Shown: piece by piece, positions 1 through 12,608 of the stretch | Position numbering within the stretch: position 1 is the first letter of the stretch | How the letters are laid out: every line of letters starts with the position of its first letter | From: Cryptomeria japonica | Lineage: Eukaryota; Streptophyta; Pinopsida; Cupressales; Cupressaceae | Assembly: GCF_030272615.1 (NCBI RefSeq) | Contig: NC_081413.1 | Span: forward strand, 558,149,136 to 558,213,135 | DNA length: 64,000 bases | Direction of reading: 5' to 3' | Position numbers and translations under genes: made by a program | Notes under the pieces: generated by a model | Seen by the model: only the letters and a program-made list of their open reading frames with translations | The model's database searches: none | What the model was told of the DNA's origin: nothing

Positions 1-2860
1 AGGCATTTGGGTAAACAATGTCCATGATGGGAACACTATCACACGTCACATTGAACATGCATATAAATAATATAATGAATGCTTCTATCTAAATGCCATC
101 ATAAATATGATCATTGATGCTTACAAATGACTAATTAGAAAGAAAAAGAAAAATTATGTACCTTGTATTTACCTTACATGTTTGCTTCATAATGAGTACA
201 TAATGGATGATAATATATTATAATATTTTCTTATTATAAAATGATTATTTTCAAAACAAATAGTGTCATAACAAGTGTGTTATGCTTTCCTTTTATAAAC
301 GATTGCACATAGAAACTTATAAGCATGACTACATCACCATAAGAGTACAAATATATGGGTATATATGACTAGATATTTAAATGTACACATATGCACTCAG
401 ATAAGTATATACCTATGATTATGCTTCATAATAACTTGGGGACCGATTATACCAATGGTCACATCCATAAAAAATATTATAAATGATAACAGTCTCATAG
501 CACTTACAATGTCTTAATGGATGTAGCTATTTTTTAATATATTATATTTTATAATATTGTAATGTATTGTCACATTGAGTGTTATTCATAACATTGCATT
601 GCAATACTTGCATTTTGAATGTTGTTCTTAATGCTTCAACACATAGAATCTAGAAAATGATAGTTTCATAACATCAAATGCATATTATTACCCAAGTTCA
701 AAGTGAGCAAGCTAGACCCCAACTTAAAATCATAATACCATTGAATCTTTTAAAAAGAAATGATTTGAATCAATATATATTATAAAAGTAGTGAAATAGT
801 TCATATCAATTGGTCACAAGTAGGGAAATAACCTACACAATATTTAAGCTTTGTAACAACCATATCCAAGAAAAGAAGGATTGATAGTTATGTTTGGGTA
901 AGATTATCATTTTAAGAAGAAATCCACTATGATGCAAGCTCATTAATCTATATTTAGAAGCCAAACATATTTTGCATGAAATGTTTTCCAAAATATAGAC
1001 ATTTGAGAGGTTTCATCTTTTCATATAGAACAAACAATAGAGAGACATAGAATCATATTATAAAAATTCTTCTCAAAAATGTGTAATCAAGTTTGCATTT
1101 TCATCACTCAAGTGTGAATATTTATAAGTTCAAAAAGGGGTGGAAACAAACATAAGAGGGGTATCGAACTATCAATTGAGGTGTCCAAGCTAAGAATAGT
1201 GGGTCGTCAGTATTCAATCAAATCAACTTCAATTGTTCAAGTATTATATATGCTATGCTCATCACTGCATAGTCAAGCTCACATTTTTATCACTCAAGTA
1301 TGAATATTTTTTTAGCTCAATAAGGGGTGTAAACAAACATAAGAGGGGCATCAAACTATCAAGATGTCCAAGCTGAGAATAGTGGGTCGTAAATATTCAT
1401 CCAAATCAGGTTTAGTTGTTCAAGTATGTGATTTTCTAAATTTTTATAATGAATCTGGGTAGAATCCATATCACGTGTGAAATCTGAAACTGTGCTTTTT
1501 TTATAAAAATATCTTATTATTAAAATTTGATTGGATATTGTTAGCACAAATGAGGTTATATTTAGATGTATAAATACTTAAGAATCAATGCATCTGAATA
1601 TGTAACCATTTGGGTTTCTATGGAAGCTTAGGTGAACCTACAACATAGATGAAAAATTCTTAGCCTTTCTTTTTCATGACAGTTTGTGATCAAGCTTAGA
1701 TTCTGAACATATGAGACAAGATAGATAAATAGCTAGATTCTGATTACCAAATCTGTAATCTTCATTAAAATAAGGAGCATAAAATTTGCTAGATAAAATT
1801 TGCATTAAACAGATTAATAAATCATTCAAAAACCATAGAAATATAGAGGATAGTTACCTTCTTTCTTGACAATTTGAAAATAAGACCATTACTATAGTTA
1901 AAAGGAACAAAAAACATAGAGATATTTGTAACCTTGCTTCATGTTCATCTAAAAATTAGTTAGTTCTGAAACTAAAACAGGTAGGAAAAATTAGATATAA
2001 TAGAGAATATATATGGATATATAAATATGTACATAAACACAGGTGAGCACATATATGTATAATTACAATATACTTACATGTGATATACCTTCTCTTTAAT
2101 GTCTTATTTTAATTCTTCTTTCTATTAATGACTATTGTATAAATTTGTTTTTGTCCTCATTACAAAAATGAATGTTAAAAAGAAAATTACTTATAATCAT
2201 GCATAAAATATGATTACTTACTTACAATGTCTTTTTCAAGAATGTATGCTCATGTGTGTGTGACAATATATGTATCATTATATACATACAAGTGTCATAC
2301 CTTTTTTTTTAAATATGTCATTGATCTTAAAAGGATTATATTAATGCATAACAATGCATTGTAACAACCACATAACATGATAGAAATGCATATGAAAGTC
2401 ATATAAACAATCTCACTAGCAATGCATTGAAAAAGCCATATAGATTGATGAATTAATAGGAAAGCATCTGAAAGATACATGTATATGATTGCATCAAGAT
2501 GTATTGAATAGTCATGTAGAATTATAACTATAGAATTGATCATAATTTCAAAGTAAAAGCTGCAATAAATGGTCATGTGGAATGTGAGTTTGTTTAAGAT
2601 GTATACAAAAGTCCATGTAGGAGAAATGAAAAGTCCTTTCATTAGAAAATGCATTAATATAGGATCATTGGTGTTTGATGCATTGTGTGTGAGATAAGAT
2701 ATATTTTCAGAAAGGGGTACCAAATGTGGAAAAATAGAGAATGATGATCCTCTTTTTGAGAAAATCCACATTTTTAAAAGTGATTTGGCCAAAGTCTAGT
2801 TTGTTGAAATAGATAAATTGCCTAACAAATTTTACTTAATGTATTTCTTTGCTACGTCTT
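1..2860. other. AT-rich DNA without recognisable genes
   Basis: I find no coding region, LTR end, primer site or RNA gene here. The only long open frame is on the minus strand at 2295-2792; it is hydrophobic, low in complexity and resembles nothing I know, so I do not call it. A tandem duplication lies inside the stretch and is listed separately. Confidence 0.6.
1087..1426 (+). repeat. Diverged tandem duplication of about 155 bp
   Basis: The segment 1087-1244 recurs at 1273-1426 in the same orientation. Shared words include ATCACTCAAGT, AAACAAACATAAGAGGGG, GTCCAAGCT, GAATAGTGGGTCGT and GTTCAAGTAT, in the same order with small indels. The two copies start 186 bp apart. No coding potential is seen in either copy. 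Confidence 0.85.
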
Positions 2861-3189
2861 ATCTGTCCTTAATGCCTAATGTACATCCTTAGCAGCTCAC
2901 CATTATGCCAAGTTAGAACATGCTTGTCTCTACTCCACCAAGAGAACCTTAGTTTCTTGCTCAATCTACACCTAATCCTAGCAACAAGCCTACTTAATAG
3001 GCTTGTGTGAATGTGAGAACTCAATATTTAACCTATATAGTTGAGATAAGTGATTTCCATTTACGATCAAGTAAGACCCTTCTTGGCCCTACATATCCAC
3101 AGATTACATAACTTTATAATGAGGACACAGTGATTGATATCATTAATTAACCATTGGAGAAACTACAAATACATGATGAATCACCTAGT

Positions 3190-3837
3190 AAGAACCCACC
3201 TTTTCCTGAGAGGCTAACTACGTAGCAATACAAATCTGAGCCTGAATTTGACCTCTTAGGATAATTGAAAAATGTGAGTATAAAATTACCCCTACTAAAA
3301 GTTATGAAGGATGTTCCCATTTACACTAAGGCTATTAGAGAAATGTGTCTTAGATGGTTGGATAGGAAGAAACATGACCCTAGTATAGCCTATGTTATTG
3401 GACAATTGGCAGAGATCATGTTGGGAAGCATAGTAGTTCACAAATATTCTAACCCATGGAGCCCAATTGTAGATGTAAGTATCAATGGGACTCTTATTAG
3501 AAATGCACTAATAGATCTTAGGGTAGCCATCAATGTCATGACTAAGCAAACAATGGATGAGTTACAGTTGGAAAACATATGTCGAACATCAACAGTGTTG
3601 TAATTAGTAGATAGATTTACAGTGAAGTCAAAGGGAGTGATTGAAGATTTATTGATAACTATAGACTCATGCGATTATCCTATTGAATTTTTAGTTATGC
3701 AACCCAAGTTCTATTTGGGTGGATACCCACTGATTTTGGGAAGGCCTTGGTTAGCCACTATTGATGTCTTTATTGGTTGTCGGTCAAGTAGCATGACAAT
3801 TTCTATTGGGGATGAAGCCAAGAAAAATGTATTGTAG
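3190..3837 (+). pseudogene. gag end and retropepsin remnant
   Basis: The frame from 3265 holds the linker typically found before the aspartic protease, then ALIDLRVAINVM at about 3508-3543. In active relatives this reads as a D-(S/T/L)-G-A motif. Here Gly is replaced by Arg and Ala by Val, so the catalytic site is lost. After a stop at 3601 the domain continues in the same frame and includes LILGRPWLA near 3736-3762, the usual C-terminal flap and helix region of retropepsins. The protein would have matured the Gag-Pol polyprotein. Confidence 0.75.
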
Positions 3838-4199
3838 CCTCCAACTCAACCTCATGTGGATTCAAAATAATCCATTTGGCTTACCCTAAAAGATGATAAA
3901 TAGTAATCATTGCATACTTTGATGGTGATAGAAAGAACTGTTATAATAGAATCTTAGGATAAATATTCTATACTTGCTAGAATCGTACAAAATTCCTATG
4001 GCTTGGACCTACAACAAGAAGATTTTTTATCATGCCTCATTTGTCTAGTTATTAGTTTTATGGCCAATGAATTCTTAACAACTTTATCTCTGTTTTTTGT
4101 TGTTTTGCCTAATAATTGTAGCCTGGACATAATAAGTCTTGACATTGCCTCTATATTTGTCACAAATAGTCTAGTAGAAGTATCACCAAGAAGGACGCT

Positions 4200-5010
4200 C
4201 AATATCAATAATGAATTGATAGCAACACAATGTGATAGAATATTACAGATGATGCAAGATCACACTTTAGCATTTATATGGGACTACCATGATATAAGAG
4301 GCATTGAGCCAAACCTTTGTGTGTATAAGATATATATTAATGAGGGTTGCAGAGAGGTGAAGGATCCATAGATGTGGATGAACCCAACCCTTTGAGATAT
4401 AGTTAAGGCTAATTAGAAAAAATTACTTGATGCGTGATTCATCTTTCCTACATAAGATAATGAGTGAGTTTCACCATTAGTCATTTTTCTAAATAAGTGA
4501 GGAAAGGCGAGTATGTATTAACTATAGATAATTGAATACTGTCACTTGCAAGGACCATTTTCCACTTCCTTTCATTAATCATGTGTTGGAATCATTAGCT
4601 AGTAAAAGATACCTTTCTTTCCTAGATGGATTCAGTGGTTACAATCAAGTTAAAATTATTGTTGAAGACTAAGATAATACAACCTTCGCATGTACTTGGA
4701 GGAAATATTCATATTCAACACTTCCATTTGGGCTATGTAATGCACTAGCCACCTTTCAAAGGGTCATCTTGAGCATCTTTTCTAATTTTGCTCATGACAC
4801 CATGGAAATCTACATTTACAATTTCAAGACCTATGGAAACAATTATGAGGATCCCCTAGCAAATTTGGAGAAGGTACTACAAAAATTTCAGGACCATAAT
4901 CTCTCTCTTAGCCATTAAAAGTGTTTTATGATGATGGAAGGATTTGTATTGGGACATTTTATCTCTGCCAATGGAATCCAAGTTGATCTGACTAAGATTA
5001 TAGGTATCTG
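4200..5010 (+). pseudogene. Ty3/gypsy reverse transcriptase remnant
   Basis: The open frame ending at 4371 carries FIWDYHDIRGIEPNL, the lead-in to gypsy RT. Beyond several stops the DNA still translates to DHFPLPFINHVLESL, KRYLSFLDGFSGYNQVKI and LPFGLCNALATFQR (about 4550-4770). The catalytic YMDDF box has decayed to IYIYNF near 4810-4830, so both active-site Asp residues are gone. GHFISANGIQVD follows near 4956-4992. The enzyme copied element RNA into DNA when active. Confidence 0.8.
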
Positions 5011-5199
5011 AGATCTTCGAGTACCTAAAAATAAAGAGATATCAAAATTTTCCTTGGACATGTAGGATATTACAAATGCTCCATCAAAGATTTCAACAAG
5101 ATAGCTTCACCACTTTACACTCTCTTGACAAAGGATTTAGAATTTGACTAGACTCAAAGTTGCCAACAAGCATTTGAAGCACTCAAGTCTGCCCTTACA

Positions 5200-5680
5200 A
5201 AGTACTAGTACTTAGGGGACCTAATTGGAACATACCATTCCATATTCATATAGATGCATCTGACTTTGCAGTAGGAGCAATACTAGGGCAACAAGAAGGT
5301 AATCTTCAATATGTTATCTATTATGTAAGCAAGAATCTTCAAGGTGCAAAAGCTAACTATACAGTTATAGAAAAATAAATTCTTATAGTTGTTTATGCTA
5401 TCAACAAATTCAGGCACTACATTACTATCTACCATGTTTTCATTCATACTAATCATGCAACAATTCAATACTTAATGAACAAAATAGTGATTATAGGGAG
5501 ACTTGTCAGATGGTTACTCTTGTTGCAAGAGTTTGATATTACAATTATTGACAAACCAGGTAAAGATAATGTAGCTATAGATTTTCTCTCTCAATTGATA
5601 ACTAAAATAGAGGAAGCAGTGGAAGATGATTCATTTCTTGATGAAAATCTTTTTGCGTTCTTAGTATTTTCACCATGATA
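5200..5680 (+). pseudogene. RNase H remnant of the Athila-like element
   Basis: Translation shows HIDASDFAVGAILGQ near 5250-5290, then YYVSKNLQGA, an ANYTVIEK segment with one stop, and HTNHATIQYL near 5450. The open frame 5475-5678 continues with LVRWLLLLQEFDITI and GKDNVAIDFLSQL. These are the standard gypsy RNase H signposts. The domain removed the RNA strand during reverse transcription. Confidence 0.8.
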
Positions 5681-6029
5681 TGCAAATATTGCTAATTATC
5701 TATTTGTAGGTTGGAAACTCCCACATTTTTGTCCTCAATAGAAGAAGCAATTAATACATTGTAGCTTATCCAACTCTTGGATAGTTAGGTCTTTATTCTA
5801 TATAGGACCTGACAATGTGATGAGATGATGTTTGAGGGAAGATGAGACATATAATATGATATGCTTAGGCCTATCATGATGACCCTTGCAGGGACCATTT
5901 TGTAGTAAAAAGGACTGTAATTAAGATACTCAACTCTAGCTATTGTTGACCTACCATACATAAGGATGCAGTTCATTGTAATAGGAGGTGTGACCATTAT
6001 CAAAGAATGGATAGACATGCCACTCCAAC

Positions 6030-7080
6030 CTCAACTTTCATTGCCACCATTTGATAAACAAGAACTAGACTTCATTAGACCCTTCAAACCAACATCAAAT
6101 GGTGAATCTTATATCTTAGTATGCATTGATTACTTGATAAAGTAGGTGGAAGTAAAAGCCTTGAGGGTTGCCAGAGATGTGAATGTGACTCAATTTTTGT
6201 ATGAAAAGTATTTTGTAGGTATGGAGTTCCTCGAAAGATAGTGACTAATCAAGGATCACAATTTACATTTGAGTTAGTAACATAGCTAGTAAAAGAATTC
6301 GAGATAATACATAAAAGTCAACTCCTTATCACCCTCAATCAAATGGCCAAGTAGAATTTACAAAGAGGGAGTTGGAAGCTATTGTGACCAAAATAGTGAA
6401 AATTCATAGGAAAGATTGGGCAATAAGAATTATATGGAATACAACCACTAGGTTCATACCATATGAGATTGTCTATGAAACTAAAGCAATCCTTCTTATT
6501 AAATTTGAATATAAAATATTAAGAATAGCTATAAAATTGGAGATGAATCTTGACCAAGCTCAACATGATAGGTTACATCAATTGAATGCATTAGATGAAA
6601 TATGTATGGTGGCACTTAAACACATTGAGCTTATCCAACAATAGAGGTATAAATGGCATGACCAATATATTAAGACAAAGGAGTTAAAGGAAGAAAGATA
6701 AGGCTTTACTATATGATTCCAAATATAGGGATAACAAAGGAAAACTCTAGACACGCTAGTTGGGCCCCTATAAGATTCAACAAGTATATCCTAATGACAC
6801 TTATTAACTCACTATAATTAATCCAATAATATTTAAGCTCATGGTCAATGGACATAGATTGAAGCTATACAAGAAACCAATAAAAAAGGATGAGCTTTTG
6901 CTAACACTCCATCAACAATTCAAGTCACCATATTCATCCACTCCACTTGATTTTCCATCACCTTCCACTTCATTAACCTCATCTCTCAAATTCATTCCAC
7001 CACCATCAATAACCATTGAGGCTTCTACACCTTCTACAGACAAACCATTTGGTTCACCCATAGCTACTACATCTACATAA
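6030..7080 (+). pseudogene. Integrase remnant of the Athila-like element
   Basis: The translated stretch from about 6045 carries ELDFIRPFKPTSNGESYILVCIDY, the first Asp region of the DDE core, followed by a stop in KWVE (TGG changed to TAG). The second region reads VTNQGSQF near 6241, in place of SDRG-type wording. The frame 6372-6644 holds the core end, with IRIIWNTTTRFIPYEIVY. The frame 6841-7080 begins MVNGHRLKLY, the typical C-terminal integrase tail, followed by a Ser/Pro/Thr-rich extension. It is broken by stops and frameshifts. Confidence 0.75.
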
Positions 7081-7689
7081 TTTACTATTCTGTAACCACA
7101 TGCATAGACTGCACATATTTACTTCTACATTATCTTTTCCTTTTTTTAGTAACATAAGAACATATGGTTGTGACCTGATGTGATAACTTCTAGTAGAAAC
7201 TGAGTCATTAATCTAGATTACAACTACACTTCTTTTTATAGATAGCTTATTTTCTTCAGTTACATGCAACCACGCCATGTCAAGCTTTGCATGTATCTAC
7301 TCTATTGCATATAATTGTACTTGACAAATTTCTTTTAAATTGCACCAATCCCACATCCAAATTTATTTTCCCCTTGTTAGCATCTTATTATTGTCGTAGT
7401 TGTCATATCCATCACATCACAGTCACCTCAAATCTTTTTGCCTACCATGCAAATCACTTTCGCATTCTCTTTTCACTAAGTACACATCCTTCAACATATT
7501 TGTGGTGTCACATCAAGTATGATCCAACATAGAATAGCATTTATGTTTTATTTAGCAATTATTTCATTCTTTGATTTACATGATATATTCATACCAATAT
7601 GGCATTACTATATATATTATTTATCATTCTTTCTGTCAATCATATTTACCTTTCTTATGTGGATTTATGGACAAATCAATATTTTAGTT
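7081..7689 (+). other. 3' non-coding part of the Athila-like element
   Basis: No conserved domain is visible between the integrase tail and the polypurine tract. Short open frames at 7287-7532 and 7519-7707 are hydrophobic and pyrimidine-rich; they could be remains of an extra 3' ORF, but I cannot support that. Confidence 0.4.
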
Positions 7690-8130
7690 GGGGGAGGGGT
7701 ATTGTGATGTTACCATCATTACATTTTTATCTAGAAAGTGTTTTGTTATCATTAATTACTCTTTAAGGGATAGGTAATAGTGACTGGTGATGCATTTTTT
7801 TTTTTAAAGACTAGAAACATCCATCTAGGTAAGTTTGTTATCTTGGCTAAATCCCAATGACTAGATTACCAATCTTTGTTTAAAATTACAGTCATACGCA
7901 GTTACCTCTGTTACTCAAATAGGTTTGTAGAATGAACTGTTAGAGTGGTTATAGGGTCGTCAATTTTTTTGGTGAGTATCTGAAAATGGAAGAGATTGAG
8001 GAATTTGAGTAGGAATTGGTGATTATTAAAGAATAAATTTTGGAATTTGAGCTAAATAGGGTATAACATAGCTTGTTGACATTGCATGAGGAAGAATTGG
8101 GAATGCAAGAAGAAGAGAAGAATGGGTGTT
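7690..8130 (+). other. Polypurine tract and probable 3' LTR start
   Basis: The run GGGGGAGGGG at 7690-7699 is followed by TGTGATGTTACC at 7703, the layout of a plus-strand primer next to an LTR that starts with TG. The LTR end cannot be placed because no partner LTR is present. It must stop or be deleted before coding-like DNA resumes near 8140. An internal (central) polypurine tract is the alternative reading. Confidence 0.4.
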
Positions 8131-8139
8131 GAGCCAATT

Positions 8140-10568
8140 AGATGAGAACCTTTAGATCATACCCTATTCTTCAATGGTGTGGATTCTCTTCCATTCTTTG
8201 AAAGGTTGGGATGGATACATTATTGTTTGTGGTGAACTAAATATAGTGATGAAATGATAGAAGAGTTTGCAACCACCTTTTTGAACAATGAAGCAACTAT
8301 TAGAGGACTAAGGGTGAAAGCATGTAATGCTTCTATAGCTAAAGTTAGTGATCTACCAAGAATGGGAGAAGATTTTCCAACATCCCCAAACCCCAGGAAA
8401 ATAAGGGTAGAATTTTCTTACCCAAATGAGACTTTCAGCTCAACCAGTCAAGGTACCACTCTACTATCTCTTCCTCTACTTTGACATGCTATTATTATAC
8501 AAGTTACCAAACATTTTACCTATGATGGGAGACATTCCATGTTATGTACTATTCATTTTAAATTGTTGTCATTTGAGGCACCAAAGAATAGTTAGTGTGC
8601 CTAACTATTTACATCACATGTTGACTACCATGATAATAAAATATAGAAAGGAAAGGAAGCATGCCTCTCTGTCCCACCATTGTCTGGTTATTTTGTTAGT
8701 CAAGATAAGTCTATCTTTGAAGTTTCTAAATGTAATATGCGAAGAGTTTAAGACATGCAACAATATTCATAGTAGATTGTTAAGAAATGTTCTAGAGCCA
8801 AGAAGGGGTAGTGAAGAAGAACCTATTAGAATTGAGGATGAACGAGCACTCGAGGAAACATAAATTGAAACCCTATTAGGGGAAACTTGAAGGGTTGACA
8901 AGGAAAATTTAGATATTCCTTCCTCACCCCTTCATCACCCTAATATGCATGAAGAAGAGAATCTGGAACAAGGAATTGTTAGTGAAAATGAGTTGGTGGC
9001 TTCACCTACAACATCACATGTTGCATCTACAACTTCTAAAACATTTACCTCATCAACCCTAAAACAAAAATATTCTGCAAAGAAAAGGAAAGGATTTGTC
9101 TCTTTGTCTACCTCAAAAAAAAGGGGTCAAGGGTTGAATCATCCAAAGAAGGACATATGGAAAAGAGATAAGGTATTTTGGAGAAGTCTCAAAAATCATG
9201 CATAGGTAAAGCATAGAAGAGAAAGTGAGAATAAGAATTTGAAACCTCAAAACCTATAAAATAGTCTAGGAAAGAAAAATAGAGGAATAAGGGGACACTA
9301 GAGAAGTGATATTCAAGGAGGCATTCTAATTGTTCTAGTAAACAAAAATATTTAGTAGAATAGGGAACCCTAATGCAAGAGACTGTACATGTGGATGACA
9401 TTGGCCTTGAGAGATAATAAATGTTCAAAAAGGAAATGAATCAAAGAGGGGATGTAGGGAAGCCTAAAGTAGAGGTTGTGAATGAGGAGGAACGAGGAGG
9501 ACTTGGTAAGCATGATTCTAACTCATAAATGGAAAATGAGGATCCTTTTGATCCCAGAAAAATACCTACAAGAATGCCTAATTCTATGGAATAGAAGATC
9601 ATTACCCTTATGGAGGAATTTGATGATGATAATGAAAAGGAATTAGGACCAGACATTTCTATTAGCCCTGAGTGCAACCTAGAAGAAAAAGAAAAGGTAG
9701 AGGTACATGCAACTCTGGAAAAAATGAAACTTTTGGAACAATAATTAGCTTAGTTTAGAGAATGAGAAATTGGATTGAAGGGAAAGGTGCACAAATTGGA
9801 TACATAGTTGGCCCTGCAACAACAAAAAGGAATTGGATTACAAAACTTAGCCATTATGGAGCTATCATTGAGCTAGAAAGAAATGGATACCCTCTTGTGT
9901 AAGGCAAGGATGAAACTACATCAATGACCATAGTAACACTTGGATATGCCCTATGGAAGAAAAAAATGAAGTTTGATTGGCATAATATGCAATGGAAGAA
10001 GAAAAAAAAATTGCTCCAAGAAAGGCATGAGGTGAAAGTAGAGGACAAAACTGCTAAAGTCAAGAAATTGACTGCCAACTAGACTCAGATGGATGATTTA
10101 GCCAACCAATTGAGAATTTGTCATCCTCATGCTTAGGAATATGCTTTATAATTATAAGAGAAATTTATGTGTTTTAATATTACTCAGATTTAAAATAATT
10201 TGCCAATCTCTATCATATCATCGTGGTTATTTTTAGTTGCTTATTCTAAGGTCAATTCAAACACATAATACAAATGTGTGAGTTCTACTTGCACGATTTG
10301 GTTGTTCCCTACAACACCACATAGAATATTTTATAATATGTGGGAGACTTACAACTCGAGGTACTCACATCCTATCTTAGGAATGAGTAAGAGCATGGGG
10401 AGTTATATCAGTAGTATCAAGAACAAGAAAAGACACATCCATTGAAGATTAGAGTTGAGTGTGACAAGCCAAATGAAATAGTAGTGGAATGGTTTAGAAC
10501 GGTTAATACTCCAGAGGGTATAACAAATCTTTATGAACTCAAAGGACATGACTATTAAAGATTAAAGG
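8140..10568 (+). pseudogene. Decayed gag-like ORF of an unplaced element
   Basis: Open pieces at 8254-8484, 8426-8863 and 8945-9205 follow one another in two frames. The first carries EFATTFLNNEATIRGLRV and a DLPRMGEDFP segment, which resemble the N-terminal globular domain of plant retrotransposon gag-like proteins. The later part is Lys/Glu-rich with a coiled-coil look (9430-10130) and holds many stops. The coding-like sequence continues to 10568, where the copia-type element has inserted, and resumes at 15570. Family assignment is weak. Confidence 0.45.
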
Positions 10569-11023
10569 TGTTGGTGTAAATAATTATTCATCATGGATAT
10601 TATTAAACTTACTTAAGTTTACTTAGGATAATGCATTTCATAGTAGTTTGGGTATGAGACACTTGGGTGTTTATGCCACATTGGGATAGTGTGTGTAGGA
10701 GAAATTCCACCTTTTATGGTGTTGATCTTGTTGTTACACTCCACATTCAATGGGTGATCCACCTCATGTGGACTATTATATTATTTCTCCTACCTACCCA
10801 CACCTATTTCCTACCTACCCTTGTTTCTTATTGAGCCACATGTCATGTTTGTGTGCTTACATATCCCTAGCCTTGCCTATATAAGCAAGCTCATCTACAT
10901 TGTATGTAACTATTGAATTGATTATTGATCATTTTCTATTGATGAGAATACAGTTTATTCTTGTCCTATATTGTGTCTCTATTGTACTTTTCATTGAGCT
11001 CTTGATCCTGGCAAAATCTCACA
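10569..11023 (+). repeat. 5' LTR of the gag-protease element
   Basis: 455 bp, TG...CA ends. A TATATAA box at 10878-10884 followed by AGCAAGC marks the likely promoter, so transcription would start about 25-35 bp downstream. It differs from the right LTR at four positions (A/C, A/G, T/C, G/A), three of them transitions. Confidence 0.95.
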
Positions 11024-11038
11024 TGGTATCAAAGCCAT
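11024..11038 (+). other. Primer binding site, initiator Met tRNA type
   Basis: TGGTATCAAAGCC directly abuts the LTR end. TGGTATCAGAGC is the usual copia primer site, complementary to the 3' end of the initiator Met tRNA; one base differs here. Confidence 0.9.
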
Positions 11039-12608
11039 TGGGGCTTCATTGATTCGTCTTGAAGAGGCATTATTGTGATGTCAAGAGGCAGATCTGAGGA
11101 GCAGCATCTTTTGGAGGCGTCCTAGACCAGATCCGACCTCGCCATTGCATCCAGAAGGCCATTTCCATGAATTTTGGCTATAAAGTCGGCCCATTTTGGT
11201 GAGAAATATTTTTTCGCCAATTTTGCTATAATCGTACGGATTTTTGAAATTTTTTTAATATATTTTTCGAAAAAAAAAAATTATTTTCCTGAAAAAATTT
11301 TTGAAAAATAAAAAAAAATCAAAAATCAAATATTTTTCAAAAAAAAATTTTAAAAAAAAAGTTTTTGGGGGGTCTACAGCCCCCCCCCCCCCGTGACCCC
11401 GTACTGCAGGTCTGCGCACTCGTACACCGCCTGCCGCAGTGCCACGTCTGTCATTCACTACAGCCTGTACCTACCGGACTATCGTCGCCTGCGCGTTGTA
11501 CCCGTCGACGTCCACGCGCCTCCGCCTGCACCCGCGCCCATCGAAGCCCGCAGCCATCCCATCCTCACCGACGCCGTCGGCTCCCCCTGATGCTGTTGGA
11601 CTCTGCCGCCGCCTCTCGCCGCCAACGCCACCTCTCCGGCCATAGACCCCGCCACGCGGATAGCCGACCAGTCACCCAGACCAGTGAATCTGTGTCCACC
11701 ACATGGCAGGCGGCCACTGGCCCGCGAATTAAACCATACACAAAGTCAACAAACCGTACACACAATCAACAATACATACACAGTGCCACATAGACTTCTG
11801 TACATACAGTCACAGTGCCACATCATCCGTACGGACTGCACAGTCATCTACCACATCAGCCCGTCCGTACAATACAAACGCCCAATCAGCAGAGGGCAAA
11901 GTTTTTGTGACGGTCATATGACCGTCAAATTTAACACGGTGACTTGCTGATGTCAGCACCATGTCAACAATTTTTAAAGAATTTTGCAGGCCCCTCTCAT
12001 TGAGCTTTTTGATTTTGCAGTTCAACTTCAAATGGCCATAATTTGCTCATTTTTGCTCCTTTTTGGGTGCAATATTTTTTGAAATGGGCTATAATTTTGT
12101 GCTCTCCATGGTGGTGGAAAAAAAATTTAATTTTGATGCACTATTTTTTCAGAAAATGCAGTTTTTGGTGACTGTACCTGAGTAATCCCAGTTTTTGCAA
12201 CTTCAGAGGCTTCGTTTGGGTTCATACGACCTCCTTTTCAGGTGCCATTTTTTTTGAAAGTGTGTATTTTTTTGTCTACTTTCACATGATGCTATCAGAT
12301 TGATGCCAATGTAAGTAGAAATTGTACTTTCAAATTTTGGCCATTTTTGGCTCTCTTGGTACTCATATATTTGCTTGAATCTCAGTTAGATTCATTGCAC
12401 TATTGATTGAAGTCTCTTGTATCTCATTTGAGAAGTTGTAAAGTTTGCATCATAAGTCCACTTTGCCTTGTTTTGCAAGTGGCTCATTGTAATCGCACTA
12501 AGTATAAAGTGCCAAAATCATCACTTTGGGGGGGATACTTTGATTGATTGAATTTGGGGGGGTGTCTCTTGTGCTTTTGTGCTCTTGTGTTCCTTCCTTT
12601 TTGCTACT
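11039..12608 (+). other. Long leader with a GC-rich island
   Basis: About 1.57 kb separate primer site and ORF. A/T homopolymer runs (11230-11370) lead to a run of 13 C (11380-11392), then a strikingly GC- and CpG-rich block (about 11390-11720) unlike anything nearby. Several overlapping frames are open there only because of base composition; none resembles a known protein. After 11900 the sequence is AT-rich again with T-runs and two G7 runs near 12530 and 12555. Confidence 0.7.

Larger units (their letters stand above)
2861..7702 (+). mobile_element. Decayed Ty3/gypsy element, Athila-like
   Basis: Remnants of gag end, protease, reverse transcriptase, RNase H and integrase follow one another on the plus strand, which is the Ty3/gypsy order. 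Many stops and frameshifts break every domain. The wording around the reverse transcriptase (WDYHDI, GIEPNL, LPFINH, GFSGYNQ, SANGIQVD) resembles Athila-type elements. No 5' LTR or complete gag is recognisable upstream, so the element is 5' truncated or too diverged. A polypurine tract at 7690 ends it. Assignment to Athila rather than another non-chromoviral lineage is inference. Confidence 0.75.

Noticed and set aside
2295-2792. 165-codon minus-strand ORF
   Set aside because: Hydrophobic low-complexity translation of AT-rich DNA, no motif, no relative in the window, no context.
8254-8863. Host gene for a plant mobile domain or transposon-like protein
   Set aside because: Similarity is weak, frames are broken and the neighbourhood is retrotransposon remnants; kept only as a decayed gag-like region.
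11365-11793. Overlapping plus and minus ORFs in the GC-rich leader
   Set aside because: All frames are open because of composition (stop codons are AT-rich); no motif favours one.
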